Positions 1 to 9,438 of a stretch of DNA of 41,414 nucleotides are shown here, piece by piece. Numbering within the stretch: the stretch's first letter is position 1; each line of letters begins with the position of its first letter. This DNA comes from CAVAWX01 sp963592385 (GTDB lineage: Bacteria; Actinomycetota; Coriobacteriia; Coriobacteriales; QAMH01). The stretch spans positions 1-41,414 of the forward strand of contig CAVAWX010000006.1 in the NCBI GenBank assembly GCA_963592385.1, in the 5' to 3' direction. The position numbers and the translations under genes were made by a program. The notes below the pieces were generated by a model. The model saw only the letters and a list, made by a program, of their open reading frames with translations, did no database searches and had not been told where the DNA came from.

Positions 1-1559
1 GCGGTGCCCACGTTCGTATTGTTCGTGTACGAGATCGTGTAGTCCTCGCCCTCGACAAGGACGATGTCGCCGGTCGAGGTGGCGTGGGTCACGGTCGCGG
101 TGGGGTTGCACGCGCTGCCGGTGTAGGTGAACGAGCTCGGGTCAAACGCCACTGAAATGGCCGAATCCGAAACCGTGCCGCCCTTCACCACGACCTGCGC
201 GGTGGAACTCTTGCCGCCCGCCGTGCACGTGATGGTCGTGATGCCGGCGGCGCTGCCCGCGACGGTGTAGCCCTGCGGGTCCACGGTGGCAACCGCGGGA
301 CTCGACGAGGTCCAGTGCGCATACCAGGAACCGTAGGCGGGCATGGCGCTCGCAGTCGCCGCCGTCGTCTCGGAAAATCCCAGCGACGCCGTCGAAGGCG
401 TGACGGAGAGGGCGGTGATGTCCGAAGCGGACGTCGATGCCGACGAGACGGCGCTCGTCCACGTATAGGAGTCGTAAGTGGTGTCCGTGCCCGCCTCGCC
501 TGCGGGATCCCACTCGGTGTGCCATTCACCGCCCGAGGGGTTGGCCTTGAACCAGGCGTCGCTCTTCAGAAAGTAGGTGGTTGCAGGCGTCTGGTCGAAA
601 CCCCCGTCGACATACTCCGAAGAAGATGAGTCGTAATAGAGGGGATCGTCGTGCGTCACGTCGACGTTGTACCAGTTGCCGTTCACCTTCACCCGGTTCC
701 ACTCGTGCCCGGAACCGTCTATCCATTGCTCGACGCGGGTGCACTCGAGGCCGAGGCGCTGCATGGCCGCCTGGAAGGCCTCCGAGTACCCCTCGCAGAC
801 GGGTTTTTTGTCCACGACCGCGCCGTAGGCGTTCCACGGGTTGGGACCGTAAGTGCTGAGCCCCTTGTTCGCCGCTTCCATGTTGTAGCAGCAGTTGCGC
901 ACGAGCCAATCGTGCACGGCCTTCACCTTGTCCACCGTCGTGGCATTGGGCGGCACCCACGACATCAGCTCGTCTATGCCCGCGTTGTACTTGGTGACCA
1001 TGCCGGGAATCTCCGAGGCCTTGTAGGCTAGGGTGAAGCGCACGGAGGTGAGGAAATATTCGCCGGTGCTGGTTTTCGTATATCCATACACACATCTATT
1101 GCCCAGATAGAAGAAGTCGGGGAAAGCTTCCACGCAGGCATAGGCAAGCTTCGCCCCGGCCTCGTAGTCGGAGATACAGAGGTCTGTGAAATCGACGACG
1201 ACATATTCGACGCCTTCTTCGACGGTGATGCCCTCGCCTGTGCCCGCCAGGGAAAACGCCCTGTTCACGCGCTGCCTGATGATGTCTTCGCAATCGGCAG
1301 CCGTCGAGGATGCAGTGCCCGTGGAGCGTAGGCCGAAGCCGGAGTTTTTCCCGGTATCGACCAGCTCGGCTTTCGACTCAGGTTCGGGCTCGGGCAGCGC
1401 CGAACCTTGATAGAAGCCGGGCGCTATCTCTTTTTGCCCGCCGTCGCCTTGCGCCCAGGCGGCTCCTCCCAAGGCGAACGCGCAGGCACATGCCGCCGCG
1501 AGCGCAACAGCGACCAGCGCGGATACGACAATGCGGGTGGATGTTCTCGAAGGCGTCAT
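1..1559 (-). CDS. Secreted transglutaminase-like protein with Ig-like repeats (3' end beyond window)
   Basis: The reading frame starts at ATG 1559-1557, with an AGAAGGG-type ribosome site upstream, and stays open to the window edge (519 codons seen). Residues 1-36 form a signal peptide: basic start, Ala/Val-rich core, then AWA. A transglutaminase-core fold covers about residues 200-310, with the triad visible as Cys255 (PVCEGYSEAF), His285 (GHEWN) and Asp300 (YNVDVTHDDP). A Big_2-like Ig domain follows at about 375-465 (ITALSVTPSTASL). A second repeat unit of the kind common in Coriobacteriia surface proteins starts near 470 (FDPSSFTYTG) and runs off the edge. Such proteins are exported and probably act on, or are anchored to, the cell wall; whether this one cross-links or hydrolyses peptides cannot be told. 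The C-terminal anchor lies outside the window. Confidence 0.85.
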   Translation of the reverse strand, partial: MTPSRTSTRIVVSALVAVALAAACACAFALGGAAWAQGDGGQKEIAPGFYQGSALPEPEPESKAELVDTGKNSGFGLRSTGTASSTAADCEDIIRQRVNRAFSLAGTGEGITVEEGVEYVVVDFTDLCISDYEAGAKLAYACVEAFPDFFYLGNRCVYGYTKTSTGEYFLTSVRFTLAYKASEIPGMVTKYNAGIDELMSWVPPNATTVDKVKAVHDWLVRNCCYNMEAANKGLSTYGPNPWNAYGAVVDKKPVCEGYSEAFQAAMQRLGLECTRVEQWIDGSGHEWNRVKVNGNWYNVDVTHDDPLYYDSSSSEYVDGGFDQTPATTYFLKSDAWFKANPSGGEWHTEWDPAGEAGTDTTYDSYTWTSAVSSASTSASDITALSVTPSTASLGFSETTAATASAMPAYGSWYAHWTSSSPAVATVDPQGYTVAGSAAGITTITCTAGGKSSTAQVVVKGGTVSDSAISVAFDPSSFTYTGSACNPTATVTHATSTGDIVLVEGEDYTISYTNNTNVGT

Positions 1560-1759
1560 GGCGTGTGCCCTTCTCTTCTGCAACGCGACGGCGCTGCACG
1601 ACGGCCCCGTTACACATTTGAAAGACTTTACCATCCGGCGCACGCCGCCAAGGGGCATGGCGCCCCTGTTTGCCGCAGACGCGAGACAGAGACATGGCCT
1701 GCGGCTTTCTCGTGCAGTCCGTCGATTACGAGATTTGCAGACGGCTGCTCGCGAAGATG

Positions 1760-3127
1760 TCAACCCGTCGCTTGCGGGGTTTCGGCCACGGCATCGGCGC
1801 TCGGCGCGATGGCGCGGGGCAGGGGGATGGCCGCGGCGATGGCGGCCGCGGCGATCATGATGACGACGCCGCGCAGGGGAAAGCACATGAGCAAAAGCAG
1901 CGCCGCCATGACGGGCTGGCGCATGACGGCACCCATGCAGCCGGCAGTGCACGCAGCCACGCACGAGACCGGGTCGGCACCCGTGAGCAGGGAACACCCG
2001 TAGCCGACGCTGACGCCGGCGAAGATGAGGGGGAAGAAGTGCCCGCCGCGCCAGCCCATGTGGATGCAAAACGGGGTGAGCGCCGCCTTCACGAAGCCGG
2101 TCGCGACGAGGACGCCCGCAGGAATGGACAGGTAGGACTCCATGAGCATGTGCGACTGCTCCTCGCCCGCAAACATCGCGTAGGGCAGCACCATGCCGCA
2201 GGCGGCCAGCACGAGGCCCGCCGCGACGGCCTTCACGATGGGGCGCTCGCCCAGCCGCGCCGAAAGCCTTCGCGTGGCCGCGCCCGATGCGTGAAAGACC
2301 CAGCCGCAGGCGCAGCCGACGAGCGCGAGGGGGACCGTCAGCGCCAGCTCGAGGCCGCCGGCGTCCATGTTGGTGAAGCGGGGCAGCCCCATGCCGCCGC
2401 CGAAGAGGTCGCCCAGGATGATGAAGGCGCCGAGCGCGCCGACCACGGCGCAGAGGTAGACGAAGGTTTTCTGCGCGCGGGGCAGGCTGATCTCGATGCC
2501 GCCATCAGCAGCATCGGCAGCATCGGCAGCATCGGCAGCGTCGGCATCCGCTTTCGCGCGCCCTGCAAGCGGGGCGACGAACCCGTAGAACGGCGCCGTG
2601 AACACCGCCGTGAGCGCCGCCTGCGTGCCGAGCATGGTGAGCTTGCGGAACTCGCCCCCGAAGCGGCGCATCCTGTCGCCCACCCAGGTGCACAACCCCG
2701 CGATCACGCCGGTAAGGCCTGCTTCCGGACCTATGGAGCCGCCGAAGAGCAGCGGCAGCAGCGCCGCCACCGACAACTTCCCCATGCCCTCGTAGGAGTA
2801 GCGCCCCTCTTCCTTCACCTTGCCCATGACCACGGACAGCTCCTCGGGGCGCGCGCCCGTCTTCGCGTCGAAGGCGCCGATGACAAGCCCGCCCAGAAGG
2901 CACAGCGCGAGCGGATAGGGCACGCACCCGAACGGTCCTGACGCGAGCGCCGGCGCCCACCCGGAGATCGCCTGCCCCAAAGCGGCCGGCACCGTGCTCC
3001 ACAGAAAGTCGATGCCAATCCCCATGAGGAAGAAGAACAGCCACACGAAGGCGCCCGCGAGCGCGCCCGTGACCACGACGCACACGACGAAGAGCACGCG
3101 GTTGAAGGGTTTGGCGAAATTCGGCAC
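1760..3127 (-). CDS. ClC-family chloride channel/antiporter-like membrane protein
   Basis: This 455-residue polytopic protein belongs to the ClC superfamily. The two recognisable signature segments are GGSIGPEAGL near residue 130 (equivalent to the G-x-x-G-P-E filter motif with its gating glutamate) and GWRGGHFFPLIFAG near residue 365 (the G-x-F-x-P motif). The usual GSGIP motif of the first half is not seen, which places it in the divergent YfeO-like 'ion channel' branch. It starts at GTG 3127-3125 behind a strong AGGAAGGGGG ribosome site. A cytoplasmic or loop segment near residues 195-209 is an Ala-Ala-Asp repeat encoded by a 9-bp tandem repeat. The ion carried and whether it is a channel or an exchanger are unknown. 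It is likely monocistronic, 81 bp downstream of the surface protease. Confidence 0.85.
   Translation of the reverse strand: MPNFAKPFNRVLFVVCVVVTGALAGAFVWLFFFLMGIGIDFLWSTVPAALGQAISGWAPALASGPFGCVPYPLALCLLGGLVIGAFDAKTGARPEELSVVMGKVKEEGRYSYEGMGKLSVAALLPLLFGGSIGPEAGLTGVIAGLCTWVGDRMRRFGGEFRKLTMLGTQAALTAVFTAPFYGFVAPLAGRAKADADAADAADAADAADGGIEISLPRAQKTFVYLCAVVGALGAFIILGDLFGGGMGLPRFTNMDAGGLELALTVPLALVGCACGWVFHASGAATRRLSARLGERPIVKAVAAGLVLAACGMVLPYAMFAGEEQSHMLMESYLSIPAGVLVATGFVKAALTPFCIHMGWRGGHFFPLIFAGVSVGYGCSLLTGADPVSCVAACTAGCMGAVMRQPVMAALLLLMCFPLRGVVIMIAAAAIAAAIPLPRAIAPSADAVAETPQATG
2503..2547 (+). repeat. 9-bp tandem repeat in the ClC gene
   Basis: Five units of the nonamer CATCGGCAG lie head to tail; the three central copies are exact and the outer two differ by one or two bases. 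On the coding (minus) strand they give a run of Ala-Ala-Asp triplets in the middle of the channel protein. The frame is preserved for any copy number. Confidence 0.9.
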
Positions 3128-3208
3128 TGCTGCTCTCCCCCTTCCTCTTCTCGAGCCCGGCGGCGGACTCCCGGCAGAACTCGGCGAAACTCGGAGAAAC
3201 CCGTTTTG

Positions 3209-5722
3209 CTAGCGCCGAGGCGCACGCGTGCGACGACGGTGCACGGCACACGCGATAGCCGCAACCACAGCGGCGGCTACGGCCACAAGGCCCGCGACGG
3301 CCAAGGTGGCAAACGCCGCATCCCCCGTCGAGGCCGTGCTCTTTGCGGCGGGGCTGTCCGCAGCCGGCGCCTGCTTCGCGGCGCCGTAGGCCGCATCGAA
3401 GGCCAGCGAGTCCGTGGCGGCGTTCACCGTCGTGGAATCGGGCGTGGTCTTCACCAGCGTGGCCTTGTAGTCTGCGCCCGCCAGGGCAAGCGTCTCCTGC
3501 GCAGCGGGCAGCGCGTCTGCAAGCTCGTCTTTCTTCTCCTGGGAAAGCCACATGGCGCCCTCGTCCACGCCGGCGCCGTCGGCGCTGGTCACGGCCACGT
3601 CGAGCGCCTCTTGCGCCCGCGCGATAGCCGTCTCGAGCGCGCTCAGCTCCTCCACGCTCGCCCAGCTGCGCAGCTCGGAAAACCCTTTCACGGACAGGTT
3701 GTCCACCTGCGCGTCGGCGTCTTTCGCGGAGATGGCCGCCGTCACTTCCGTCCAGTCGCGCCAGCTCGTCTGCGCATCCGCGCCCGCCACCGAGCCGGCC
3801 GCCGTGTCCGCGCCGTCGGCCGAGGCCGCCGCGGCCGTCGTGCCCGTCCAGCTCTCGCCGGCGTTCACCTTCGCCTCAAAGCCGTTTTTCGCGGAGCTGA
3901 GGACCGCGCCCTGGTACCACTTGCCGTCGTCGGAACAGCGTTGGGTCGTGACCACGGCATAGCGCTGCCCGGCGCGCATGCACACCCAATCGTCTTCGGC
4001 AAGCGTCGCGCGATGATAGCCGCCGTACTCGTAGACGTCGGTGAACGAGTAGGCGAGCGTCGCATGCTCGGCGTCCGTAGGTCCTGTCGCCTCGGCGTCG
4101 AGCAGGTAGACCTGGTAGTTCACCGTGGTGTTGGGCCGGAAGGTGGTGCAGCCCAGCGTGCGCAGCGCCATGTCGCCTTTCGCGGTGAAGACGTTGGCCG
4201 AGCTCGTGGGCACGTCGTAGGAGTTCACGACCGCCTTCTCGCCGAGGAGGTAGTCGTACTGGTCGATGTAGTACTCGGCCGTGTCGCCGTAGGAGTTCAA
4301 GTCGAAGTCGAAGGTCTCGAAATACGAGACCGAGCGGTCGTAGTAGGACAACCAGAAATACCCCGTGTGCTGGCCGTCTTCCACGATGCCCCAGTCGTCG
4401 TTGTTCGGGAAATCCTCGCTTTGCGCGCCCCAGCTGTTGCGCACGAGCCACGCCCCGTTTTCGGGCGGGATGTACTCCTTGCCGTCGTTGAAGTTGGTCT
4501 TGGGGTAGTTGTCGTCGAAACCCACGATGCACACGGCGTGGTTGGCCTCGTTGGCGTCGCAGTTGTAGTAGGAGGCGGTGTCCGCGTTGTAGTAGCCGTC
4601 GAAGGCGGTGAAGGCGCATGCCACGCCCCGCCCGCGCTCGCAGATCTCCTTTTTGATGGCGGCCACCGCGCTGAGGTCCGTGTGGTCGTAGTCGCCGTTT
4701 TTCAGAATCGACGTGGCGGGCAAGACGTTGCCGTCCTCCAGGTTCATCAGCGAGGCGTTCCACAGGGAATCGTCGACCGACCAGTCGGTGTAGACCTTCT
4801 TGCCGTCTGCGCCCTCGTAGTTGCCCGCCCAGTTCAGGCGTTTGACGGTCTGCCCGGCCTTCTCGCGCTCGTCAACCTGGTCTTGGGTGAGGTAGAGCTT
4901 CTCGGTCTCGCCGGCCGCGCCGCCCTCCTTGGGCACCTCGCACTCGATGAGGCCCTCCTTGTTGCGGTAGGGCGCGTCCGACTCGAGCACAGGCCCGATC
5001 CCCGCGGACAGGATGGTCGAGCCGTAGACGGTCTGGCCGCCCAAGTCGAGCGCCGCGTTGGGGTCGGTCCCGTCGCTGTGGAAGCCCTCGCCTGCCTGCG
5101 CGGCGCCGACGACGCTTTCAGGCGCCCCGCCGTCGCGGTAGGCCGCGCGCACGAGCTGCAGCTCGGAAAGGTCGAGGTCGTCTGTCGCGGCCGTCGTGCC
5201 CCTCTCGGACAAGATGCTCGTCTCGCTGGCCGCGCATATGGAAAACGACCAGCACGTCCCCCACGGCTGCTGCCGCTTCACGGAGGCGACCACGCTGTCG
5301 GACCTGTCGCCGTCGCCGTCGGGGTCGCGCAGGTCGTAGCTGGAGGGCAGGCCCTCGAAGGCCTCGGCGGCATCGCTTGCGGCAGAGGAAGCCGATGCGT
5401 CCGTGCCCGCGTTGTCGGAGGCAGCGTAGGCGCTCGGCTGCGCCGTGCCCGCCTGCGCTTCGGCATATGCCTGCTGCCAAGACGCGTTCTCGGCAGTGTC
5501 GGCATCATCGGCCGTGGCCGTCGAGGCGCACAACGCCCCCGTCGAGAGCAGCAGCCCGCCTGCCAGCAGCGTGCACAGCGCACGCCCCGGGGAAAGGCGG
5601 GCACGCCGCGCGTCTTTCACCGCGCCCATCGCCGCGCCCGCGCCCTTCGCCGCGCCCTCCGGCGCCAGCTCCGCCGCGGCCACATCCTTCACCACGCTCT
5701 TCTCCGTTTCCTGCCCGTTCAT
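3209..5722 (-). CDS. Surface papain-like (C1) cysteine protease with lectin-like domain
   Basis: This 837-residue exported protease starts at ATG 5722-5720 behind GGAGGAG. A signal peptide follows a long basic leader (hydrophobic core about 48-66). The C1 peptidase domain (about 125-470) carries the catalytic Cys157 (QPWGTCWSFS), His395 (ANHAVCIVGF) and Asn429 (WLVRNSWG), with the oxyanion Gln just before QPWGTC. A beta-rich region after it (about 480-640) resembles the lectin-like domain usually paired with these surface proteases. A helical Ala-rich stalk and a C-terminal hydrophobic segment with an Arg-rich tail follow, preceded by STASTGD, where a sortase LPxTG motif would be expected. 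It starts 9 bp after the stop of the symporter gene, so the two are probably co-transcribed. Substrate unknown. Confidence 0.9.
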   Translation of the reverse strand: MNGQETEKSVVKDVAAAELAPEGAAKGAGAAMGAVKDARRARLSPGRALCTLLAGGLLLSTGALCASTATADDADTAENASWQQAYAEAQAGTAQPSAYAASDNAGTDASASSAASDAAEAFEGLPSSYDLRDPDGDGDRSDSVVASVKRQQPWGTCWSFSICAASETSILSERGTTAATDDLDLSELQLVRAAYRDGGAPESVVGAAQAGEGFHSDGTDPNAALDLGGQTVYGSTILSAGIGPVLESDAPYRNKEGLIECEVPKEGGAAGETEKLYLTQDQVDEREKAGQTVKRLNWAGNYEGADGKKVYTDWSVDDSLWNASLMNLEDGNVLPATSILKNGDYDHTDLSAVAAIKKEICERGRGVACAFTAFDGYYNADTASYYNCDANEANHAVCIVGFDDNYPKTNFNDGKEYIPPENGAWLVRNSWGAQSEDFPNNDDWGIVEDGQHTGYFWLSYYDRSVSYFETFDFDLNSYGDTAEYYIDQYDYLLGEKAVVNSYDVPTSSANVFTAKGDMALRTLGCTTFRPNTTVNYQVYLLDAEATGPTDAEHATLAYSFTDVYEYGGYHRATLAEDDWVCMRAGQRYAVVTTQRCSDDGKWYQGAVLSSAKNGFEAKVNAGESWTGTTAAAASADGADTAAGSVAGADAQTSWRDWTEVTAAISAKDADAQVDNLSVKGFSELRSWASVEELSALETAIARAQEALDVAVTSADGAGVDEGAMWLSQEKKDELADALPAAQETLALAGADYKATLVKTTPDSTTVNAATDSLAFDAAYGAAKQAPAADSPAAKSTASTGDAAFATLAVAGLVAVAAAVVAAIACAVHRRRTRAPRR

Positions 5723-5731
5723 ATGCTCCTC

Positions 5732-7168
5732 CTAGCCCAAGCCCAGCCAGCTCGACACGATGGGCACCCAGCCCATGACCCAGATGATGGCGATGAGGAC
5801 CGGGATGCCCCACGCGCACCACAGCTTCGCCCACGCGGGGAACTTCAACCCGCGCCCGGCGTCGGCTTCGGCCAGGAAGTTCTCCCAGCCCCAGCCCAGT
5901 TTCCGCGTGCAGAAGACGACGAACACGAGCCCGCCCAGCGGCAGGACGTTGTTGGAGACGATGAAGTCCTCGACGCTTTGGATGTCGCCGATGCCCGGCA
6001 CCTGGACGCCGGAGAGCACGTTGAAGCCGAGGGCGCACGGCAGGCTCAAGACGACCAGCAGCGCGCCGCACACCACGACGCCTTTCTTGCGCGACCACTC
6101 CCAGCGGTCCATCACCCACGAGACGTTGCTCTCGAACACGGCGATGACGGTGGACAGCGCGGCAAAGGACATGAAGACGAAGAAGAGCGTCCCCCACAGC
6201 ATGCCGAGCGGCATCTGCCCCAGCACGACGGGCAGGGTCTGGAACACCAGCGACGGCCCGCTCGTCGGGTCCACGCCGTAGGCAAAGCAGCTGGGGAAGA
6301 TGATGAGGCCGGCCATGACGGCCACGCAGGTGTCGAGGATGACGGTGGTCACGGCCTCGCCCGTCAGGCTGCGCTCGCGCCCGATGCGGCTGCCGAATAT
6401 CTCCATGGAGCCCATGCCGACCGACAGGGTGAAAAACGCCTGCCCCATGGCCGCGAAGGCCGCCTCGCCGAAGGTCGAGAGCTGCTCTTGGGGCGTGTTG
6501 CCGGCGAAGAGGTGCGAGAAGTCGGGCATGAGGTAAAACGACAGCCCCTCGCCCGCGCCCGGCAGCGTGACGGCGCGCACGATCAGCACGAGCATGATGG
6601 CGAACAGCGCGATCATCATCACCTTCGTCACGCGCTCGACGCCTTTTTGCAGGCCGATGGCGCACACGGCGACGGCGATGGCCACCGAGACGGCCATCCA
6701 GAAGACCATCTCGGAGGGGCTGGCCGTCATGGCCGCGAAGGCCTGCTCGGTCACGGAAGCGTCCACGTTGGTGAAGGCGCCGTCGGCGAACTTGAAGATG
6801 TAGGCGATCATCCAGCCGCACACCGTCGTGTAGAACATGAGCAGCACGAACTGGCCGATGATGCCGACCCAGGAAAACCACTTGAAGCTTTTGCCCGAGG
6901 GCAGCACGTGGAAGGCGCGGGCGACGGAGCGCTGGCTGGCGCGGCCCACGGCGAACTCCATGATCATGACGGGCAGGCCCATGACGGCCAGCGCCACGAG
7001 GTACAAGACGATGAACGCGGCACCGCCGTACTCGCCCGTGATGTAGGGGAAGCGCCAGACGTTGCCCAGGCCGATGGCGCAGCCCGCCGCCACCATGATG
7101 AAGCCCAGGCGGCTGCGGAAATGCTCGCGGTCTCCGTCCGTCGCTGCCGTGTGCTGCGTGTGTGCCAT
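5732..7168 (-). CDS. Sodium-dependent transporter of the NSS/SNF family
   Basis: The 478-residue integral membrane protein has the family hallmark GLGNVWRFPY in the first helix (about residue 33-42) and the LeuT-fold pattern of 11-12 hydrophobic segments. Bacterial members are Na+-coupled symporters for amino acids such as tryptophan, tyrosine or leucine; substrate specificity cannot be read here. It starts at ATG 7168-7166 with a purine-rich site upstream. It precedes the C1 protease gene by 9 bp, which suggests that uptake of amino acids may be coupled to extracellular peptide breakdown; this link is inference from gene order. Confidence 0.92.
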   Translation of the reverse strand: MAHTQHTAATDGDREHFRSRLGFIMVAAGCAIGLGNVWRFPYITGEYGGAAFIVLYLVALAVMGLPVMIMEFAVGRASQRSVARAFHVLPSGKSFKWFSWVGIIGQFVLLMFYTTVCGWMIAYIFKFADGAFTNVDASVTEQAFAAMTASPSEMVFWMAVSVAIAVAVCAIGLQKGVERVTKVMMIALFAIMLVLIVRAVTLPGAGEGLSFYLMPDFSHLFAGNTPQEQLSTFGEAAFAAMGQAFFTLSVGMGSMEIFGSRIGRERSLTGEAVTTVILDTCVAVMAGLIIFPSCFAYGVDPTSGPSLVFQTLPVVLGQMPLGMLWGTLFFVFMSFAALSTVIAVFESNVSWVMDRWEWSRKKGVVVCGALLVVLSLPCALGFNVLSGVQVPGIGDIQSVEDFIVSNNVLPLGGLVFVVFCTRKLGWGWENFLAEADAGRGLKFPAWAKLWCAWGIPVLIAIIWVMGWVPIVSSWLGLG

Positions 7169-7305
7169 GCCCTTGCCGCCCCTTCTTTTCGTGAAACCCC
7201 GTATGCGCCGCGCGGGAAAGCGCCTTTGCGAGAAAGCGCCTCGCCGGTGCCGCCTCGTGCCTGGCCGGCGCCGCGTCGCGCGTCAAGACAACGGGGGATT
7301 GTCGC

Positions 7306-7986
7306 CTACATGCTCCACATATATCCGACGCCGCGCACGGTTTCCAGCCGAGCGGCAAGCTGGGTGCCGAGTTTGGCGCGCACGCGGCGCACGTGCACGT
7401 CCACGGTGCGCGACCCGCCGTAGTAGTCGAAGCCCCACACGCGCGAGAGCAGCACGTCGCGGGAGAAGACGTGGCCGGGATGCGTGACGAGGAAGGCCAG
7501 CAGCGCGTACTCCAGATAGGTGAAGTCCACCGGCTCGCCGTCTACCTTCACCTGGTAGGTGGACAGGTTGATGGACATGCCGTCGACGGAGATGTGGTCG
7601 CTTGCCGCGCTCGACTGGCCCGGCCACAGCAGGCGGCGCAGGCGCACGCCCAGCTCGTCGGGGTCGAAGGGGCAGACGATGAAGTCGGCACGTGCCGTGG
7701 CCGGCAGGCGCAGATGCGCCACGCACTCGCGCGGCACGGCCAGCAGCGCGGCCAGCTCGGGGTGCTCGTCGAGCAGCTTCTCGACGGCGACGGTGCCCCT
7801 CTCGAGGGCCTGCGCGGGCAGTGCGCACACGAGGCAGTCCACCTGCGCGGCGACCGCCTCCATCTCCGCGCTGCGGCACGTGGAAAATCCCACGTCGAGC
7901 GCATCGACGGCCGCGGCATACGGCGCGGCGGACGCCTCGCTGCCATGCACCAAGACGATTTGCTTGCGTTGTCCGTCCACGTCCAC
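7306..7986 (-). CDS. glnR: GlnR-like OmpR/PhoB-type orphan response regulator
   Basis: This 226-residue regulator has a C-terminal winged helix (about 130-226) with the segment VWGFDYYGGSRTVDVHVRR, nearly matching actinobacterial GlnR, the master nitrogen regulator. The N-terminal half has a receiver-like length, but the strand that should end in the phosphoacceptor Asp reads CLVCALPAQ, so phosphorylation at the usual site is unlikely; GlnR proteins are likewise atypical, phosphorylation-independent receivers. The start is GTG 7986-7984 behind GGAGGGGA; a second GTG lies two codons later. It lies 23 bp downstream of glnA on the same strand, so the pair probably forms an operon in which the regulator senses nitrogen status and controls glutamine synthetase. 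The symbol is assigned by similarity and context. Confidence 0.75.
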   Translation of the reverse strand: MDVDGQRKQIVLVHGSEASAAPYAAAVDALDVGFSTCRSAEMEAVAAQVDCLVCALPAQALERGTVAVEKLLDEHPELAALLAVPRECVAHLRLPATARADFIVCPFDPDELGVRLRRLLWPGQSSAASDHISVDGMSINLSTYQVKVDGEPVDFTYLEYALLAFLVTHPGHVFSRDVLLSRVWGFDYYGGSRTVDVHVRRVRAKLGTQLAARLETVRGVGYMWSM

Positions 7987-8009
7987 TCCCCTCCTTTCTC
8001 GATGCGCCC

Positions 8010-9353
8010 TTAGAGCCTCGGGTAGAGGCAGTCGAGCTCGAACGGGGTGACCTGGGCGCGGTAGCGCTCCCAGTCGGCGCGCTTGTTGGCCACGATGTAG
8101 CGGTGCATGTCCTCGCCGAGCACCTCCTTCATCAGCTGCGAGCCCTCGAAGGCGTCGATGGCCTGCCCGAGGTCTTGCGGCAGCAGCTGAAAGCCCGCCG
8201 CGGACAGCTCGCCGGGGCCCATCGCGGAGATGTCCACCTCGTTTTGCGCGGGCAGCTCCAGGCCGTCCTCGATGCCCTTCAGGCCGGCGCCCAGCAGCAC
8301 GGCGAAGGTGAGGTAGGGGTTGCAGGCCGAGTCCGGGCTGCGCAGCTCGAAGCGCGCCGAGGCCGCCTTGCCCGGCTTGTAGCTGGGCACGCGCACAAGC
8401 GCGCTGCGGTCGTGGCCGCCCCAGTTCACGCAGGTGGGCGCTTCGTAGCCCGGCACGAGGCGCTTGTAGGAGTTCACGAACTGGTTGGTGATGAGCGTGT
8501 ACTCGGGCGCGTAGGCGAGCAGCCCCGCCAAATAGTGCTTGGCCAGCTCGGACAGGCCCAGGCCCAGCGGGTCGGCCGCGTCGTGGAAGACGTTTTCACC
8601 GTCTGCGAACAGCGACTGGTGCACGTGCATGCCCGAGCCCGGCTCGTCGGCCAGCGGCTTGGGCATGAAGCTCGCGTAGACGCCGTGGCGCGCGGCCACC
8701 TCCTTCACCACGAGGCGATAGGTCATGACGGCGTCGGCCATGGAGAGCGCGTCGGAGAAGCGCAGGTCGATCTCTTGCTGGCTCGGGGCTATCTCGTGGT
8801 GCGAGTACTCGACGGGTATGCCCATCTTCTCCAAGGTGAGGATCGTGTCGCGGCGCAGGTCCGAGCCGGAGTCGAGCGGCGTGAGGTCGAAGTAGCCGCC
8901 GCGGTCGATGGGCACGGGCGCGGAGTCGTCTTCGAAGTAGAAGTACTCGACCTCCGGGCCGACGTTGAACTCGTAGCCCGCCTCGGCGGCCTTGCGCAGC
9001 ATGCGGCGCAAGACGAAGCGCGGGTCGCCGTCGAAGGGGGCGCCGCCCGGGCGGTGGATGGAGCAGAACATGCGCGCCACGCCGTCGGTGGAGGGGCGCC
9101 AGGGAAGGATCTGGAAGGTGGAGGCGTCGGGCACGGCCAGCATGTCGCTTTCGGTCTCGCGCGCGAAGCCCTCGATGGACGCGCCGTCGAAACCCATGCC
9201 CTCGTCGAAGGCGGCCTCCAGCTCGTTGGGGGTGATGGCAAAGGACTTCATCTGTCCGAGCACGTCGGTGAACCACAGGCGGATGAAGTGGATGCTGCGC
9301 TCGTGGACGCTTTTCAGCACGTAATCGCGGTCTGCCGCGTTGGATTCAAACAT
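8010..9353 (-). CDS. glnA: Glutamine synthetase type I (short form)
   Basis: The enzyme makes glutamine from glutamate, ammonia and ATP. The 447-residue protein has the GS signatures in order: the beta-grasp N-terminus ending in GFDGASIEGFA, the metal-binding VGPEVEYFYF, the DLRFSDALSMADA strand, GSGMHVHQSLF and NQFVNSYKRLVPGYEAP. At about 447 residues it matches the GSI-alpha forms that lack the adenylylation loop, so control is expected through transcription or feedback rather than adenylylation. I chose ATG 9353 because it begins with a family-typical short N-terminus; an upstream in-frame GTG at 9380 would add nine residues but has no ribosome site. It is followed closely by the GlnR-like gene and diverges from the iron-sulfur gene at 9580. 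Confidence 0.95.
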   Translation of the reverse strand: MFESNAADRDYVLKSVHERSIHFIRLWFTDVLGQMKSFAITPNELEAAFDEGMGFDGASIEGFARETESDMLAVPDASTFQILPWRPSTDGVARMFCSIHRPGGAPFDGDPRFVLRRMLRKAAEAGYEFNVGPEVEYFYFEDDSAPVPIDRGGYFDLTPLDSGSDLRRDTILTLEKMGIPVEYSHHEIAPSQQEIDLRFSDALSMADAVMTYRLVVKEVAARHGVYASFMPKPLADEPGSGMHVHQSLFADGENVFHDAADPLGLGLSELAKHYLAGLLAYAPEYTLITNQFVNSYKRLVPGYEAPTCVNWGGHDRSALVRVPSYKPGKAASARFELRSPDSACNPYLTFAVLLGAGLKGIEDGLELPAQNEVDISAMGPGELSAAGFQLLPQDLGQAIDAFEGSQLMKEVLGEDMHRYIVANKRADWERYRAQVTPFELDCLYPRL

Positions 9354-9438
9354 CGCCTCGCCGAAACCTTTCTGTCGCACAACACGAGAAACCTACCATG
9401 ACCCGCGCGGGGCATGACCCGAAAAAATACCGCGCCCA

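Noticed and set aside
1658..1674. AGGGGC/GCCCCT hairpin after the ClC gene as a terminator
   Set aside because: There is no T tract on either side and the loop is small; activity cannot be supported.
3206..7423. Open frame of 1405 codons on the plus strand
   Set aside because: It runs antisense to the protease and the symporter, both of which have clear motifs. It is Arg/His/Gly-rich with no domain, a GC-driven shadow frame.
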